The notes: generated by a model not told the origin, from the sequence alone. Positions 10,472 through 20,014 are shown, numbered from the stretch's first letter. The stretch is DNA of 64,000 nt from Arsenicitalea aurantiaca (GCF_003994485.1 NZ_RZNJ01000005.1:124001-188000); one strand, 5' to 3'. Numbers and translations are program-made.

Positions 10472-11519
10472 TGCGTGCCCCCATGTCCTCGCTGTCGAGC
10501 GGCCAGCGCGCCCGGGCGGGCGCGTCGAACCCGTCGACGAGCCCGAGCGCCAGCCGCTCAGCCCCGGCCCACGCCACCATCGCGCCATTGTCGGTGCAAA
10601 GGGCGGCGGGCGGAATGACGAGGCGGGCGCCGGCCCGGTCCGCTGCGTCCCGCAGCGCGCCGCCGATCGCCCGGTTGGCCGCCACTCCACCCGCGACCAC
10701 CAGCACCGGCGGAATTTCGGGCGCATCGCTGCCAAGCCGCTGCAGCGCGGCTGTGGCGCGTCGCGCCACGATCTCGGTCACTGCTGCCTGGAAGCCGGCG
10801 CAGATGTCCGCGACATCGGCATCGCTGAGGGGCGCCAGGGCCTCGGCCTTGAGCCGCACCGCGGTTTTCAGCCCCGAAAACGAGAAGTCGAGCCGGTCCT
10901 CGCCGAGCAGAGGTCGGGGGAAGCGCAACCGCTTGGGATCCCCCTTCAGCGCCTCGCGCTCGACCGAGGGCCCGCCGGGCATCGGCAGGTCGAGGAGCTT
11001 GGCGACCTTGTCGAAGGCTTCCCCGAGCGCATCGTCGATCGTCGTTCCCCAGCGCGCATATTGCCCCACCCCGCGCACGAGCACGAACTGGCTGTGCCCG
11101 CCCGAGACCAGGAGCATCAGATAGGGAAAGGCGACGCCGTCGGTCAGCCTTGCGGTCAGCGCATGCGCCTCGAGATGGTTCACGGCGATCAGCGGCTTGT
11201 CGAGGCTCGCCGCCAGCGCCTTGGCGGTCGTCAGCCCCACGAGCACGCCGCCGATCAGCCCTGGCCCCGCGGTCGCGGCGATGGCGTCGATGTCTTCGAA
11301 GCCGAGGCCGGCCTCTTCCATGGCGCGGCGGATGATCGCATCGAGATGGGTCACATGGCTGCGCGCGGCAAGCTCGGGCACGACCCCGCCATAGGCCACA
11401 TGCTCGGCGATCTGGGAGCGGACGACGTTGGACACAATGCTCCCGCGCCCCGCCTCGTCGCGCGCGACGATGGCGGCTGCGGTTTCATCGCAGCTCGTCT
11501 CGATCCCCAAAATCCGCAT
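10461..11519 (-). CDS. tsaD: tRNA threonylcarbamoyladenosine synthase transferase subunit TsaD
   Basis: Transfers threonylcarbamoyl to A37 of ANN-decoding tRNAs together with TsaB and TsaE. 352 residues from ATG 11519 ([13 protein letters not shown]). The metal-binding histidines lie in NHLEAH (H115, H119), and the ASKHA phosphate loops are visible ([17 protein letters not shown]). First gene of the minus operon. A promoter must lie in the 66-nt gap shared with divergent hemC. Confidence 0.97.
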   Translation of the reverse strand: MRILGIETSCDETAAAIVARDEAGRGSIVSNVVRSQIAEHVAYGGVVPELAARSHVTHLDAIIRRAMEEAGLGFEDIDAIAATAGPGLIGGVLVGLTTAKALAASLDKPLIAVNHLEAHALTARLTDGVAFPYLMLLVSGGHSQFVLVRGVGQYARWGTTIDDALGEAFDKVAKLLDLPMPGGPSVEREALKGDPKRLRFPRPLLGEDRLDFSFSGLKTAVRLKAEALAPLSDADVADICAGFQAAVTEIVARRATAALQRLGSDAPEIPPVLVVAGGVAANRAIGGALRDAADRAGARLVIPPAALCTDNGAMVAWAGAERLALGLVDGFDAPARARWPLDSEDMGARNAA

Positions 11520-11585
11520 GTGCGCTTGCGGGCCCCTCGTGAACTGGTCTAATCCCAAGCCATGGATGGCCTACAATAGGAGGGC

Positions 11586-12530
11586 ATGACATTGCAATCG
11601 CGCGCGCCCTTCCTCAGGCTCGGCACGAGAGGCTCGCCGCTCGCGCTCGCCCAGGCCCATGAGGTGCAGGCCCGGCTCGCCGCGCTCCATGGGGTCGACG
11701 CCGAAGCGATCGAGATCGTCGTCATCTCCACGAGCGGCGATCGCATCCAGGATCGGCCGCTGAGCGAGGTCGGCGGCAAGGGCCTCTTCACCAAGGAGAT
11801 CGAGATCGCGCTCGAGGAGGGCGTGATCGATGCGGGCGTCCATTCGGGCAAGGATGTCGCGACCCGTCTGCCCGAAGGGCTCGAGCTCGTCGCCTTCCTC
11901 GAGCGCGAGGACATCAGGGACGCCTTCCTCTCGCTTACCCATGGCGCGCTTGCGGACATGCCCGAGGGCGCGCGGCTCGGCACCTCCTCGCTGAGGCGCG
12001 CCGCACAGATCCGCCACCGCCGGCCCGACCTCGACATCGTGGGCTTTCGCGGCAACGTCCAGACGCGGCTCCAGAAGCTGCGCGAGGGCGTGGCGGACGG
12101 CACGCTCCTGGCGCTTGCGGGCCTCAACCGGCTCGACCAGCGCAGCCAGGTGACCGAGATCCTCGATCCCGAACTCTTCCCGCCGGCCCCCGCGCAAGGG
12201 GCGATCGGGCTCGAAATCCGCGCCGAGGATACCCGCACACGCGGGCTCGTCGCGCCGCTCGATCATGCCGAAACGACGATCGCCGTGCGCGCCGAACGCG
12301 CCTTCCTGCGCGAGCTCGATGGCTCCTGCCGCACCCCGATCGCGGCACGCAGCACCTTGGGCAATGGCCAGCTGACGATTTTCGGCCAGCTGCTCACGCC
12401 CGATGGCCGCGAGATCGTCGAAGGCGAAAAGACCGGGCCGGCCGGAGAGGCCGACGCGCTGGGGCAGGCGCTCGGGGCCATGCTGATCGCCCGGGCCGGT
12501 CCCGATTTCATCAAGCGCTTCGCAGGTTGA
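11586..12530 (+). CDS. hemC: Hydroxymethylbilane synthase (porphobilinogen deaminase)
   Basis: Polymerises four porphobilinogens into hydroxymethylbilane in tetrapyrrole synthesis. 314 residues. N-terminal LGTRGSPLALAQA, the catalytic KDVATRLP region, and the dipyrromethane-cofactor cysteine C248 in DGSCRTPI are intact. ATG 11586 has a strong AGGAGGG immediately upstream. First gene of hemC-hemD-mic60-like-hemY. Confidence 0.98.
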   Translation: MTLQSRAPFLRLGTRGSPLALAQAHEVQARLAALHGVDAEAIEIVVISTSGDRIQDRPLSEVGGKGLFTKEIEIALEEGVIDAGVHSGKDVATRLPEGLELVAFLEREDIRDAFLSLTHGALADMPEGARLGTSSLRRAAQIRHRRPDLDIVGFRGNVQTRLQKLREGVADGTLLALAGLNRLDQRSQVTEILDPELFPPAPAQGAIGLEIRAEDTRTRGLVAPLDHAETTIAVRAERAFLRELDGSCRTPIAARSTLGNGQLTIFGQLLTPDGREIVEGEKTGPAGEADALGQALGAMLIARAGPDFIKRFAG

Positions 12531-12534
12531 TGCG

Positions 12535-13266
12535 ATGCGGATGCTGGTGACCCGACCCCAACCCGATGCGAGCGAAACGGCCGCAAGGCTGGGCGCTCTG
12601 GGCATCGTGGCCGATGTCTCGCCCCTCCTCTTTCACCGCACGCTTCTTACGAGCCTCCCCGATCCGCGCGGCTTCGCCGGGGTCGCGCTTACGAGCGCCA
12701 ACGCCATTCGCGCCCTCATGGAGCGAGACGTGCTCGAGGGCTGGCGGCAGGTCGAAGTCTTTGCGGTGGGCACCCGCACCGCGGCGGCAGCGCGGCAGGC
12801 GGGCTTTGCCCGCGTGCGCATAGCGCGCGGCACGCTCGGCGATCTGGTCGAGATGCTGTCCCACGCCCAGCTCGGCGGGCCGGTCTTCTATCCCGCCGCA
12901 ACCCATCAATCGGGCGACCTTGCAAAGTCCCTTGCGCCTTTCGGTGTCATGGTGGTGACGGCGCGGGTTTACGAGATGGCCGCTGCCACCGCGCTCGAGG
13001 CGCCGGTGCTCGAAAGCCTCGAAAGCGGGGCGCTCGGCGCGGCCCTCTTTTATTCGCGTCGAACCGCGGAGACCTTTGTGGCGTTAACGGGGCAGGCGCT
13101 GTCGGATGAGGCGCGCAAGCGGCTTGGCGTCCTCTGCATTTCCGAAGGGGTTGCCGAACCGCTGGTCGAGCGCCATTTCGTCCGGGTCGGGCTCGCCGAT
13201 CATCCTTCCGAAGAGGGGATGATGGCGCTGGCGCTGTCTTTTGCCCGCGACCAAAACGCGCCATGA
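12535..13266 (+). CDS. hemD: Uroporphyrinogen-III synthase
   Basis: Cyclises hydroxymethylbilane to uroporphyrinogen III. 243 residues with the family start MLVTRPQPDA, a SANA(I/V)R-type segment (TSANAIRAL), YPAATHQSGDL and a late FYSRRTAETF. Sequence conservation in this family is low, so the call leans on position 4 nt after hemC. Starts at ATG 12535. Confidence 0.92.
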   Translation: MRMLVTRPQPDASETAARLGALGIVADVSPLLFHRTLLTSLPDPRGFAGVALTSANAIRALMERDVLEGWRQVEVFAVGTRTAAAARQAGFARVRIARGTLGDLVEMLSHAQLGGPVFYPAATHQSGDLAKSLAPFGVMVVTARVYEMAAATALEAPVLESLESGALGAALFYSRRTAETFVALTGQALSDEARKRLGVLCISEGVAEPLVERHFVRVGLADHPSEEGMMALALSFARDQNAP

Positions 13267-13293
13267 TGCGGCGCGCCGAAAAGGGAAGAATTC

Positions 13294-14766
13294 ATGGCTG
13301 AACGCAAATCGGGACCGGTCAAGCCGCCTGTCATAGACCTGACCGCCCGGGACGCCGGCAAGCCAGATCCAAAGCCGTCGGGCAAGGCCGCGGTAAGCGG
13401 GAGCGCCGCGCCCAAAGGCACGCCGTCCAAGCCCGAGCCGTCCACGTTCGCGGAGACGGGCGCTGCGCCCGAAACCGCCGATCTCGGTCGGACCGACTCC
13501 GAGCCCGCCGCCGAAGAGGTAACCCGCCCTGCGCCGGAAACTGCGTCCAAAGAGAGCGCAGCGACGCCGGCAAAGCCCGCCGCGGCGTCGTCCTCGGGGA
13601 CGACCGGTCCGAGCGCCCCGAAGCCGGAGCCGCTTAAGCCTCAATCCTCGAGCATCCCGCCCGCCGGAGGCCGCACTCAATCGGCCGGGCGCAGTCCGGC
13701 GCCCTTCGTCTTCGCTGCCATTGGCGGGGGCGTCCTCGGCGTCGTCCTCACCCTCGGTGTCGCCTATATGGGCTGGTTCCCCCCGGTTGCGCCCAATCCC
13801 GATCCCGCCCCCCGCCTCGAAGCGATCGAAGCCGAGATCGGCACGCTCGGTTCCGAACTTGCAACCCAGACCGAGAGGCTTGCCGGGCTCGAGGCCGCCG
13901 ATGTCGCGGCGGATGAGCGTCTCGCCGGGCTCGAAGGAGACCTCGCGGCGATCGATGCGGCCCGGGCCGATACCGAGACTGCCCTCGCCGATCTCGGCAG
14001 CCGGGTCGACGGGCTCGGCGCCAGCCCGCAAGGGGATGAGATCGGCGCGCTGGAGGACGAGATCGCCGCGCTCGGCGGGCGGATCGATGCGCTCGCCGCC
14101 GGCGCGGAGGGCCAGGATGCCGGGCTCGGGGAAACGCTCGAAACCCTCCAGCGCACGCTTTCGACGCTGCAGCGAAGCGCCGCAGCCAATGAAGCCCGGA
14201 TCGGAGAGCTCGAAACCGCCCTTGCGGATGCCAATGCGGCGCTGGCCGAGCAGGCCGAAGCGGCCCCTGCGCCAAGCGTGCAGCTCGTACCCGCGATCGC
14301 GGCCCTAGAAGGCGCCATTGCCGCCGGCCGGCCATTCGCGGCAGAAATCGAGGCCGTCTCGGCCCTTGCCCCTGCCATTGCCGTGCCGGCAGAGCTCGTC
14401 GAGCGTGCGCCTGCCGGGCTTCTTGCCCATGAGGCGATCCGCGCGCGCTTCGATGCCGTGCTGCCCGCCATGATCGCGGCGCGCCCCGGCACCGGGGAAG
14501 GCGGTTGGGCCCAGGATTTTGCCGGGTGGGCGCAGGGTGTCCTTGCGCTCCGGCCCTCCGGCGAGCTCGAGGGCGACACGCCCGACGCCATCCTCTCGCG
14601 GCTCGAGGCTGCGCTGGCGCGCGGGGACATGGGGAGTGCCGAGACGCTTCTTGCTGCCCTGCCCGAACCGATGCAGCGCGCCGCGGGCGACCTGCCGCAA
14701 AGTCTTGCCGGCCACGCCGAGGCCGACGCCTTCATCGCCGCCCTGCGCGCGGAGACCGCATCATGA
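13294..14766 (+). CDS. Mitofilin (Mic60-like) family inner-membrane protein, COG4223
   Basis: 490 residues in the order expected for alphaproteobacterial Mic60-like proteins. There is a disordered Pro/Ala/Lys/Ser-rich cytoplasmic N-terminus (1-135) and one membrane helix (about 137-160). A long periplasmic coiled coil with repeated Leu-Glu/Ala-Leu heptads follows (about 168-320), then a compact C-terminal mitofilin-type domain (about 340-490). Mic60 relatives shape inner-membrane curvature and contact outer-membrane proteins; that role is known for the family and not shown here. It sits between hemD and hemY, as in other alphaproteobacteria. A GGGAAG site precedes ATG 13294. The stop overlaps the hemY ATG (ATGA). 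Confidence 0.88.
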   Translation: MAERKSGPVKPPVIDLTARDAGKPDPKPSGKAAVSGSAAPKGTPSKPEPSTFAETGAAPETADLGRTDSEPAAEEVTRPAPETASKESAATPAKPAAASSSGTTGPSAPKPEPLKPQSSSIPPAGGRTQSAGRSPAPFVFAAIGGGVLGVVLTLGVAYMGWFPPVAPNPDPAPRLEAIEAEIGTLGSELATQTERLAGLEAADVAADERLAGLEGDLAAIDAARADTETALADLGSRVDGLGASPQGDEIGALEDEIAALGGRIDALAAGAEGQDAGLGETLETLQRTLSTLQRSAAANEARIGELETALADANAALAEQAEAAPAPSVQLVPAIAALEGAIAAGRPFAAEIEAVSALAPAIAVPAELVERAPAGLLAHEAIRARFDAVLPAMIAARPGTGEGGWAQDFAGWAQGVLALRPSGELEGDTPDAILSRLEAALARGDMGSAETLLAALPEPMQRAAGDLPQSLAGHAEADAFIAALRAETAS

Positions 14767-16130
14767 TCCGCCTTGCCTCATGGATCGTCTTCAGCCTCGT
14801 CGTCTCGGCGCTCATCGCATGGCTCATCGCCCTGCCGGGCACGGTCACGCTCGAGATCGCGGGCTGGCGCATGCAGCCCCGGCTCGGGGTCGCAGTCTTC
14901 ATCGTCCTTGCGGCCGTCGCGCTCATCATCCTCGTCTGGGGCATCGTGCGGCGCATCCTCGCGACCCCGCGTCTCCTGGCGCGGCGGCGGCAGGAAAAGC
15001 GCCGCCAGAACGGGGTCGAGGCGCTGTCGGATGCCTTCATCGCGCTCGAAGCCGGTGATCCGGCGCGGGCCCGTTCGCTGGCCCGGGATGCGCAGTCGAA
15101 CCTTCCGGGCAATCCGGCCGCCCAATTGCTCGAAGCGCGGGCCGAACTTGCCATGGGCGACATGGCCGCCGCGCGCGAGCATTATCGCGCGCTGATTTCG
15201 GAGCGGAAGACGGCGCTGGCCGCGCTTTCGGGGCTTTACGATCAGGCGCGTACGCAGGGCCGGCCCGATACCGCGCTGACCTTCGCGCGCAAGGCCATCG
15301 CCCTCGCTCCGGGCACGGTCTGGGCCAGTGATGCGGTCTTTGACGATCTGACCCGCCGCGGGGAATGGGCCGAGGCGCTGCAGCAGGCTTCCGAGGCTCC
15401 GGTCTCGACCCGCGAGGAGCGGGCGGCACGCCGGCGTCGGCAGGCGGTCCTCGAAACGGCGATCGCGCGCGATGCGGAAGCAACCGACCCCAACCGCGCG
15501 CTCGATCATGCGCTCAACGCCTTGAAGCTCCTCCCCAATTTCGTGCCGGCCGCGCTCATTGCCGCGCGCATCCACTCCAATCGCGGCGAAGCGCGGCGAG
15601 CGATGAGCCTGTTGCGCCGGGTCTGGCGCGCCACGGGCCACCCTGACGCGGCGACGCTTTATGCCAATGCGGTGCCGGGTGCGTCGGCGGTCGAGCGGCT
15701 GAAGCGCGTGCGCGAACTCATCGACATGCCGCCCGAGACCCTGGCAGGCGCCGTCGTCGTCGCGCGCGCCGCCATCGACGCCTATGAATGGAGCGTGGCG
15801 CGCAATGCGCTTGCGGTCTATGCGGCCGCCGATCCCAGCCAGGCGGTCTGCTCGCTGATGGCCGAGATCGAGGAAGGCCAGAGCGGGGACCAGGGCAAGG
15901 CCCGCCAGTGGCTCGCCCGCGCCGTGCGCGCCCCGCGTGATCCGCAATGGACCGCCGACGGCATCACCGCTGACGAGTGGGAGCCGGTCTCTCCGGTCAA
16001 TGGCAGGCTCGACGCCTTCGAATGGAAGGTGCCGGTCTCGGCGGTCGGGCCCAAGGCCGTCGAGGCGCGCGCGGCCGAGAGCCCCGAGGAGGGCGAGCGC
16101 CTTGCCCTGCCGCACGGCCAAGCAGGCTGA
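14763..16130 (+). CDS. hemY: HemY-like TPR membrane protein
   Basis: 455 residues. The N-terminal HemY_N region has two membrane helices (about 6-26 and 40-64) and ends in a basic segment RRRQEKRRQN. The rest is alpha-helical TPR repeats with no catalytic motif (for example the ALEAGDPARARSLARDA helix pair). This HemY is the proteobacterial TPR protein found beside heme genes, not the protoporphyrinogen oxidase of the same name; its function is not firmly known. It starts at ATG 14763, sharing ATGA with the preceding stop. Confidence 0.88.
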   Translation: MIRLASWIVFSLVVSALIAWLIALPGTVTLEIAGWRMQPRLGVAVFIVLAAVALIILVWGIVRRILATPRLLARRRQEKRRQNGVEALSDAFIALEAGDPARARSLARDAQSNLPGNPAAQLLEARAELAMGDMAAAREHYRALISERKTALAALSGLYDQARTQGRPDTALTFARKAIALAPGTVWASDAVFDDLTRRGEWAEALQQASEAPVSTREERAARRRRQAVLETAIARDAEATDPNRALDHALNALKLLPNFVPAALIAARIHSNRGEARRAMSLLRRVWRATGHPDAATLYANAVPGASAVERLKRVRELIDMPPETLAGAVVVARAAIDAYEWSVARNALAVYAAADPSQAVCSLMAEIEEGQSGDQGKARQWLARAVRAPRDPQWTADGITADEWEPVSPVNGRLDAFEWKVPVSAVGPKAVEARAAESPEEGERLALPHGQAG

Positions 16131-16149
16131 AACTTTGTCGCCAAAACCC

Positions 16150-16178
16150 TTGCACCCGGATCGGCGCGCCAGTAAAAG
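16150..16178 (+). promoter_or_regulatory. Putative sigma-70-type promoter of tRNA-Thr
   Basis: TTGCAC (16150-16155), a 17-nt spacer and TAAAAG (16173-16178). Transcription would start near 16185, about 23 nt before the mature tRNA. This is a match by eye to the housekeeping consensus. Confidence 0.45.
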
Positions 16179-16207
16179 AGCGCCGGTCCACGGGCTCTCC
16201 GCCCATC

Positions 16208-16283
16208 GCCGCAGTAGCTCAGTTGGTAGAGCACGTCATTCGTAATGATGGGGTCGGGGGTTCGAGTCCCTTCTGCGGCACCA
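16208..16283 (+). tRNA. tRNA-Thr (anticodon CGT)
   Basis: 76 nt with encoded CCA (16281-16283). The acceptor arms GCCGCAG and CTGCGGC pair fully. The D arm reads GCTC...GAGC. The anticodon stem CGTCA/TGATG contains one G-U pair, and loop TTCGTAA places anticodon CGT, which reads ACG threonine codons. The T arm GGGGG-TTCGAGT-CCCTT closes with two G-U pairs. Discriminator A16280. Confidence 0.97.
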
Positions 16284-16363
16284 CTTTCCAGTACGGTCAG
16301 AGCGTTGAGGAAGCCCCGCGTCGGCATGGCGTGGCGGGCCTCCGGCATCCGATGGAGGCAGCC

Positions 16364-16600
16364 ATGAGCAGCAGGGCGGGAACCGAAACGGCGCGTCTGC
16401 GGCGCCTGCGCAGGTTCGGGCACCGGAGGGGCTATACCATCCTCGCCGCCCAGCGGCCGGCAAGCAAGGTCGCCGGCGGCGGCTACATGCTGAGCCTCGA
16501 TGCGACCTTCAAGCCCGTCCTCGGGGACGAGCCGATCCCCTATAGCGCCAGCCTCGATGAGGTCGAGGCCTATCTCGAAGCCCTCGAAGACGAGGCCTGA
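16364..16600 (+). CDS. Hypothetical 78-residue protein downstream of tRNA-Thr
   Basis: Not recognised. The N-terminal 25 residues are very basic (many Arg), followed by RGYTILAAQRPASKV, a Gly-rich GGGYM turn, then an acidic C-terminus with EVEAYLEALEDEA. The ATG at 16364 has an ideal GGAGG at 16354-16358, which decides the start over the ATG at 16352. Composition matches the genome, and the gene faces the convergent acyltransferase 14 nt away. The ribosome site is the best evidence that it is real. Confidence 0.6.
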   Translation: MSSRAGTETARLRRLRRFGHRRGYTILAAQRPASKVAGGGYMLSLDATFKPVLGDEPIPYSASLDEVEAYLEALEDEA

Positions 16601-16614
16601 GCCCCCGCGCGGGC

Positions 16615-17385
16615 TTATTCGGCCGCGATGCGCAGATTGCGGGCGCGGGCAACTGCGCGCTCATAGGCCAGTCGCGCGCTCGGCACGATCTGGCTGGCGG
16701 GCGCCGCGCCGTGCTCGAACATGGCCTCGCGCTCTTCGCGGGTCGACATGAAGAAGGGATAGCGGGTGAAGACGCGTTCCTGGATGGCATCGACCTCGGC
16801 GGCATAGAGCACCATCGGAAAGCTGAGCCCGTGATAATAGCGGGCGCCTGCGAGCTGGCGCGAATTGAACACCCGCCGGTAGAAGGCGACATGCTCGGGC
16901 CTGACCGAGGAGAGGCAGAAGCTCGCCTCGTAATGGATCGAGGCCATGACGACGATCCTCAGGGTCAGGAAGGGTAGCGCGGGGAAGGCGAGGCTCGCCT
17001 CGAAATCGGCGGTGAACCGGCCCGGGTCGATGAAGCTCTGCCCCTGATCGAGCATGGGATCGAGAATGTCGGTGAAGACCGAGTGGCTCGGGGCGTGCCG
17101 CATCTGGGGGGTGATGTGGTGAAAGCGCAGCGAACTCACCAGCTTGTCGTCGATATAGACCCCGAAGCACTGGGCGTTTGGCAGGTGGTCGAACTCGTCC
17201 CGGACGATCTCGTCGGTGTTGATCGGCACCGATTCCTCGCGCCGATAGGCTTCGTAGCGGAGCCGGTAGACCGGATCGAAGACATGGTCCGGGCTCACCC
17301 GGCGGTAATGGACGCGATCGAGGATGTCGATCAGGGTCAACGCAAATCTGGACTGGTCGCCGGTTCCGGTGGTGGCCGCACTCAT
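16615..17385 (-). CDS. N-acyl amino acid synthase FeeM-like / autoinducer-synthase-fold acyltransferase
   Basis: About 256 residues with the GNAT fold of the FeeM/LuxI-like acyltransferase group, which joins fatty acyl chains from acyl carrier protein to an amino acid or related amine. Visible are PVYRLRYEAYRRE near 40-55, FGVYIDDKLVSSLR (the beta-bulge region where acyl-thioester binds), and a C-terminal RRVFNSRQLAGARYY. Two ATGs are possible. 17385 has AGGGG 7 nt upstream, while 17391 abuts that element, so 17385 is preferred. The product and acyl donor cannot be read from sequence. It has its own AT-rich upstream region with a CtrA-like box and lies downstream of a GGDEF-EAL gene. Confidence 0.75.
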   Translation of the reverse strand: MSAATTGTGDQSRFALTLIDILDRVHYRRVSPDHVFDPVYRLRYEAYRREESVPINTDEIVRDEFDHLPNAQCFGVYIDDKLVSSLRFHHITPQMRHAPSHSVFTDILDPMLDQGQSFIDPGRFTADFEASLAFPALPFLTLRIVVMASIHYEASFCLSSVRPEHVAFYRRVFNSRQLAGARYYHGLSFPMVLYAAEVDAIQERVFTRYPFFMSTREEREAMFEHGAAPASQIVPSARLAYERAVARARNLRIAAE

Positions 17386-17485
17386 TAACATACCCCTAAA
17401 ACCTTAAGGGTTACGTTAAACAACGGTTTACCATGCCGCGCAAAGGGGCGGTTTCGGACGAAGGCGCCAAAGCCAGTCGGTATGG

Positions 17486-17500
17486 TTAAAATTTGATTAA
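17486..17500. promoter_or_regulatory. CtrA-like box TTAA-N7-TTAA
   Basis: TTAA (17486-17489), seven bases, TTAA (17497-17500): an exact match to the full CtrA recognition site known in Caulobacter and other alphaproteobacteria. A third TTAA follows at 17505-17508. A TTAA-N8-TTAA lies at 17404-17419, nearer the acyltransferase start. The box is about 100 nt upstream of that gene in a locally AT-rich 137-nt gap. Function is inferred; AT richness raises the chance of coincidental matches. Confidence 0.45.
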
Positions 17501-17522
17501 AATTTTAACGTCTTAGCAGGAA

Positions 17523-19829
17523 TTAACCCTGTTTCTGCTTTCTTGTCGCAGGGCGCGCCGACTGACCCATGCGGGTGATGATCTGCGCGACCTTGCCGCG
17601 CGGCAGCGGCACGCCGAAAAGGTAGCCCTGGATCTGGTCGATCCCCGTATTGGCCTCGATCAGGTCGAGCTGGGCATCGGTCTCGACGCCTTCGGCGGTG
17701 ACGATGAGGTCGATGTCCTTGCCCAGCTGCGCGACGTTGGACAGCAGCTTCAGCGATCGCGGGTTGGTCGCGATGTCGGCAACGAAGCTGCGGTCGATCT
17801 TGAGCTTGGTGAAGGGCAGGGCCTGCAGATAGCTCAGCGAGGAATAGCCCGTGCCGAAATCGTCGAGCGCGATGCCGATGCCTTCGCGCGCGAGGAGCCC
17901 GAGTACCTTGGTTGCGGCGTCGCGCTGCTCGATGAGCGCGGTCTCGGTCACCTCGATCTCGAGCCTGTGGGCCGCCAGCCCCGAATTGGCGAGCGCGTCA
18001 TGCACGAGATCGGCAACATTGCCGATGCGGAAGTCGCGCGCCGAGACGTTGACCGAAACCGAGACCTCGTCGGGCCAGGTGCGGCAGTCGCGGGTCGCGG
18101 TCTCGAGCACCCAGCGGGTGATGTCGGAAATGAGCCCGGTCTCCTCTGCGATCGGGATGAAGACCGAGGGCGGGATGGTGCCGAGTTCGGCATGGTGCCA
18201 GCGCGCCAGGGCTTCGCAGGCGACGACGCGGCGGGTCCTCAAATCGATCAGCGGCTGGTAGGCGAGCGAGAGCCCCTTGGCCGCGACGCAGGCGCGCAGT
18301 TCGGCCTTCAGCCGCTGGCGGTAGCGGTATTCGGTGTCGAGCTCTTCATGGAAGATCTGGGCGTGGGCCTTGCCCTCGGCCTTGGCCTTGTAGAGCGCCA
18401 GATCGGCCTTGACGAGAAGAGCATCGAGATCCTCGCTGCGCGTGGTCGAAACGACCGCCCCGATGCTGACATTGATCGCGATGTCCTCGCCCATGATCGA
18501 AAAGCCCGGCTTGAACGTGCCGATCAGGGCCGAGGTGCTGGGGCAGGGGTCGAAATCGCGCGCCACGCGCCGATAGACGAGGAATTCGTCGCCCCCGAAA
18601 CGCGCGAGCAGCGCATCTTCGGGGAGGGCGCCGCGCAGGCGCTCGCCGACCTCGACGAGGAGCCGGTCGCCCACAAGATGGCCCAGCGTGTCGTTGACAT
18701 GCTTGAAGTCGTCGATGTCCACGATCATCAGCAGCGCCGCCGATCGCCTCGGATCCCGTTCGCGGGCGATGAGGTCGGCTTCGACGCGCTGGGTGAAATG
18801 GGCGCGGTTGGAGAGCCCGGTCAGCCCATCGTAATGGGCCATGAAGTTGATGCGCTCCTCGGCGCGCACGCGGTCGGTGATGTATTCGAGCAGCAGCACC
18901 GTGCGGTCCCCGCGCGAGCTTACCGTCACCTCGCAGAACTGGGCCTGCGGCAGCCGCAGGATCACCTTGCCCGGCCCGCCATGGGAGACGAGGGCGAGAA
19001 GCTCGTCCGCGGCGTCCTGGGGAATCGCGCCGCGCGCCGCCGCCGCCGCGAGCAGAGCCGAGAAGGGCCGCCCGGTCCAGCTGCCGGCAACAAAGCCCGC
19101 AAAGGTCTCCTCGGCGCGGTCATTGGAGACCGCAATACGCCCGTCCGCATCGAGCATGCAGAGCCCGTGATGCATGGTGTCGAGGGCGGTATCGAGCTCG
19201 CTTGCAAGTCTCGAGGCTTCGACCCGCCCATGGACGGCGCTCAGCAGCACGTTGCGCACGTCCGCCGCGAGAAAGCGCATCGCCACCAGCATGGGCAGCA
19301 GCATGAAGGCGAGGATCAGGTGGTAGACATCGCCCTTGAGCAGCAATCCCGCCGAGAGCAGGGTGCAGGCGATGGCGAGCTGCAGGGTCAGGAGCCGGTC
19401 GAGCCCGAAATTGCGCGTCGCAATGCCCACCATCGCCGCGATGGTGGTGGACATGGCGATGAGTTCGGCCACCGAATCGTTGACGACGAGGAAGCTCGCC
19501 AGACACCAGGACCCGTAGAGGAAGGCGACGAGCGCACCCCAGGCGGTGGCGCGGCTCTCCCAATAGGCGGCGGTATCGACATCGGTCGGGGCGATGTCGT
19601 CCACCTTGAACCGGGTCATGTCCAGATAGCGGAAAATCGTGACCAGCACGAAGACGCCGGCGATGGCGTAGAGCACGGGCGACTGGGTCTTGAACGCCGC
19701 CGCCCCGGCCCCGAGCGCGCTCGCCAGCGTGCCGAACACCATCGCGCGCCGGTCCTTGAGCGCCGATTTGACGATGGACACATAGTCGATCGCCGGCATC
19801 GATTTGCGAGACGGTGTGAAAAGCGGCAC
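17523..19829 (-). CDS. Membrane-anchored GGDEF-EAL cyclic-di-GMP protein
   Basis: 768 residues. The N-terminal third carries hydrophobic helices (about 30-190), followed by a PAS-like sensor segment (about 215-310), GGDEF domain (about 330-490) and EAL domain (about 515-755). The GGDEF signature is intact (residues 412-416), consistent with diguanylate cyclase activity. The inhibitory I-site position reads LPED rather than RxxD, so product inhibition may be lost. The EAL domain keeps E539 in EALARW, NVSARDF, the Glu in [13 protein letters not shown] and AEGVE, so phosphodiesterase activity is also plausible. Which activity dominates is unknown. A start at 19799 (MPAIDY) is an alternative to 19829. 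The promoter lies in the 185-nt gap shared with phhB. Confidence 0.92.
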   Translation of the reverse strand: MPLFTPSRKSMPAIDYVSIVKSALKDRRAMVFGTLASALGAGAAAFKTQSPVLYAIAGVFVLVTIFRYLDMTRFKVDDIAPTDVDTAAYWESRATAWGALVAFLYGSWCLASFLVVNDSVAELIAMSTTIAAMVGIATRNFGLDRLLTLQLAIACTLLSAGLLLKGDVYHLILAFMLLPMLVAMRFLAADVRNVLLSAVHGRVEASRLASELDTALDTMHHGLCMLDADGRIAVSNDRAEETFAGFVAGSWTGRPFSALLAAAAARGAIPQDAADELLALVSHGGPGKVILRLPQAQFCEVTVSSRGDRTVLLLEYITDRVRAEERINFMAHYDGLTGLSNRAHFTQRVEADLIARERDPRRSAALLMIVDIDDFKHVNDTLGHLVGDRLLVEVGERLRGALPEDALLARFGGDEFLVYRRVARDFDPCPSTSALIGTFKPGFSIMGEDIAINVSIGAVVSTTRSEDLDALLVKADLALYKAKAEGKAHAQIFHEELDTEYRYRQRLKAELRACVAAKGLSLAYQPLIDLRTRRVVACEALARWHHAELGTIPPSVFIPIAEETGLISDITRWVLETATRDCRTWPDEVSVSVNVSARDFRIGNVADLVHDALANSGLAAHRLEIEVTETALIEQRDAATKVLGLLAREGIGIALDDFGTGYSSLSYLQALPFTKLKIDRSFVADIATNPRSLKLLSNVAQLGKDIDLIVTAEGVETDAQLDLIEANTGIDQIQGYLFGVPLPRGKVAQIITRMGQSARPATRKQKQG

Positions 19830-20014
19830 TGTGCTGGTGTTCCCGGGTCCAGAACGATGAAGCGGGCACAGGGGTTAAGAACGTCTTGAGGGTCAATGCC
19901 GGGCGCGCCCCAAGGGTGCCGGCCGGGTGCCATTCCCCAACCGAGGGTGAACGAGGCTTTAACTTTTCGGCGCGCTTTGCGGAGGTCCCGCCGGCGCCCG
20001 GTGCGGAGGATCAA

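Noticed and set aside
16208-16600. tRNA-Thr as an integration site for a mobile element
   Set aside because: No integrase, no duplicated tRNA 3' end and no composition change downstream.
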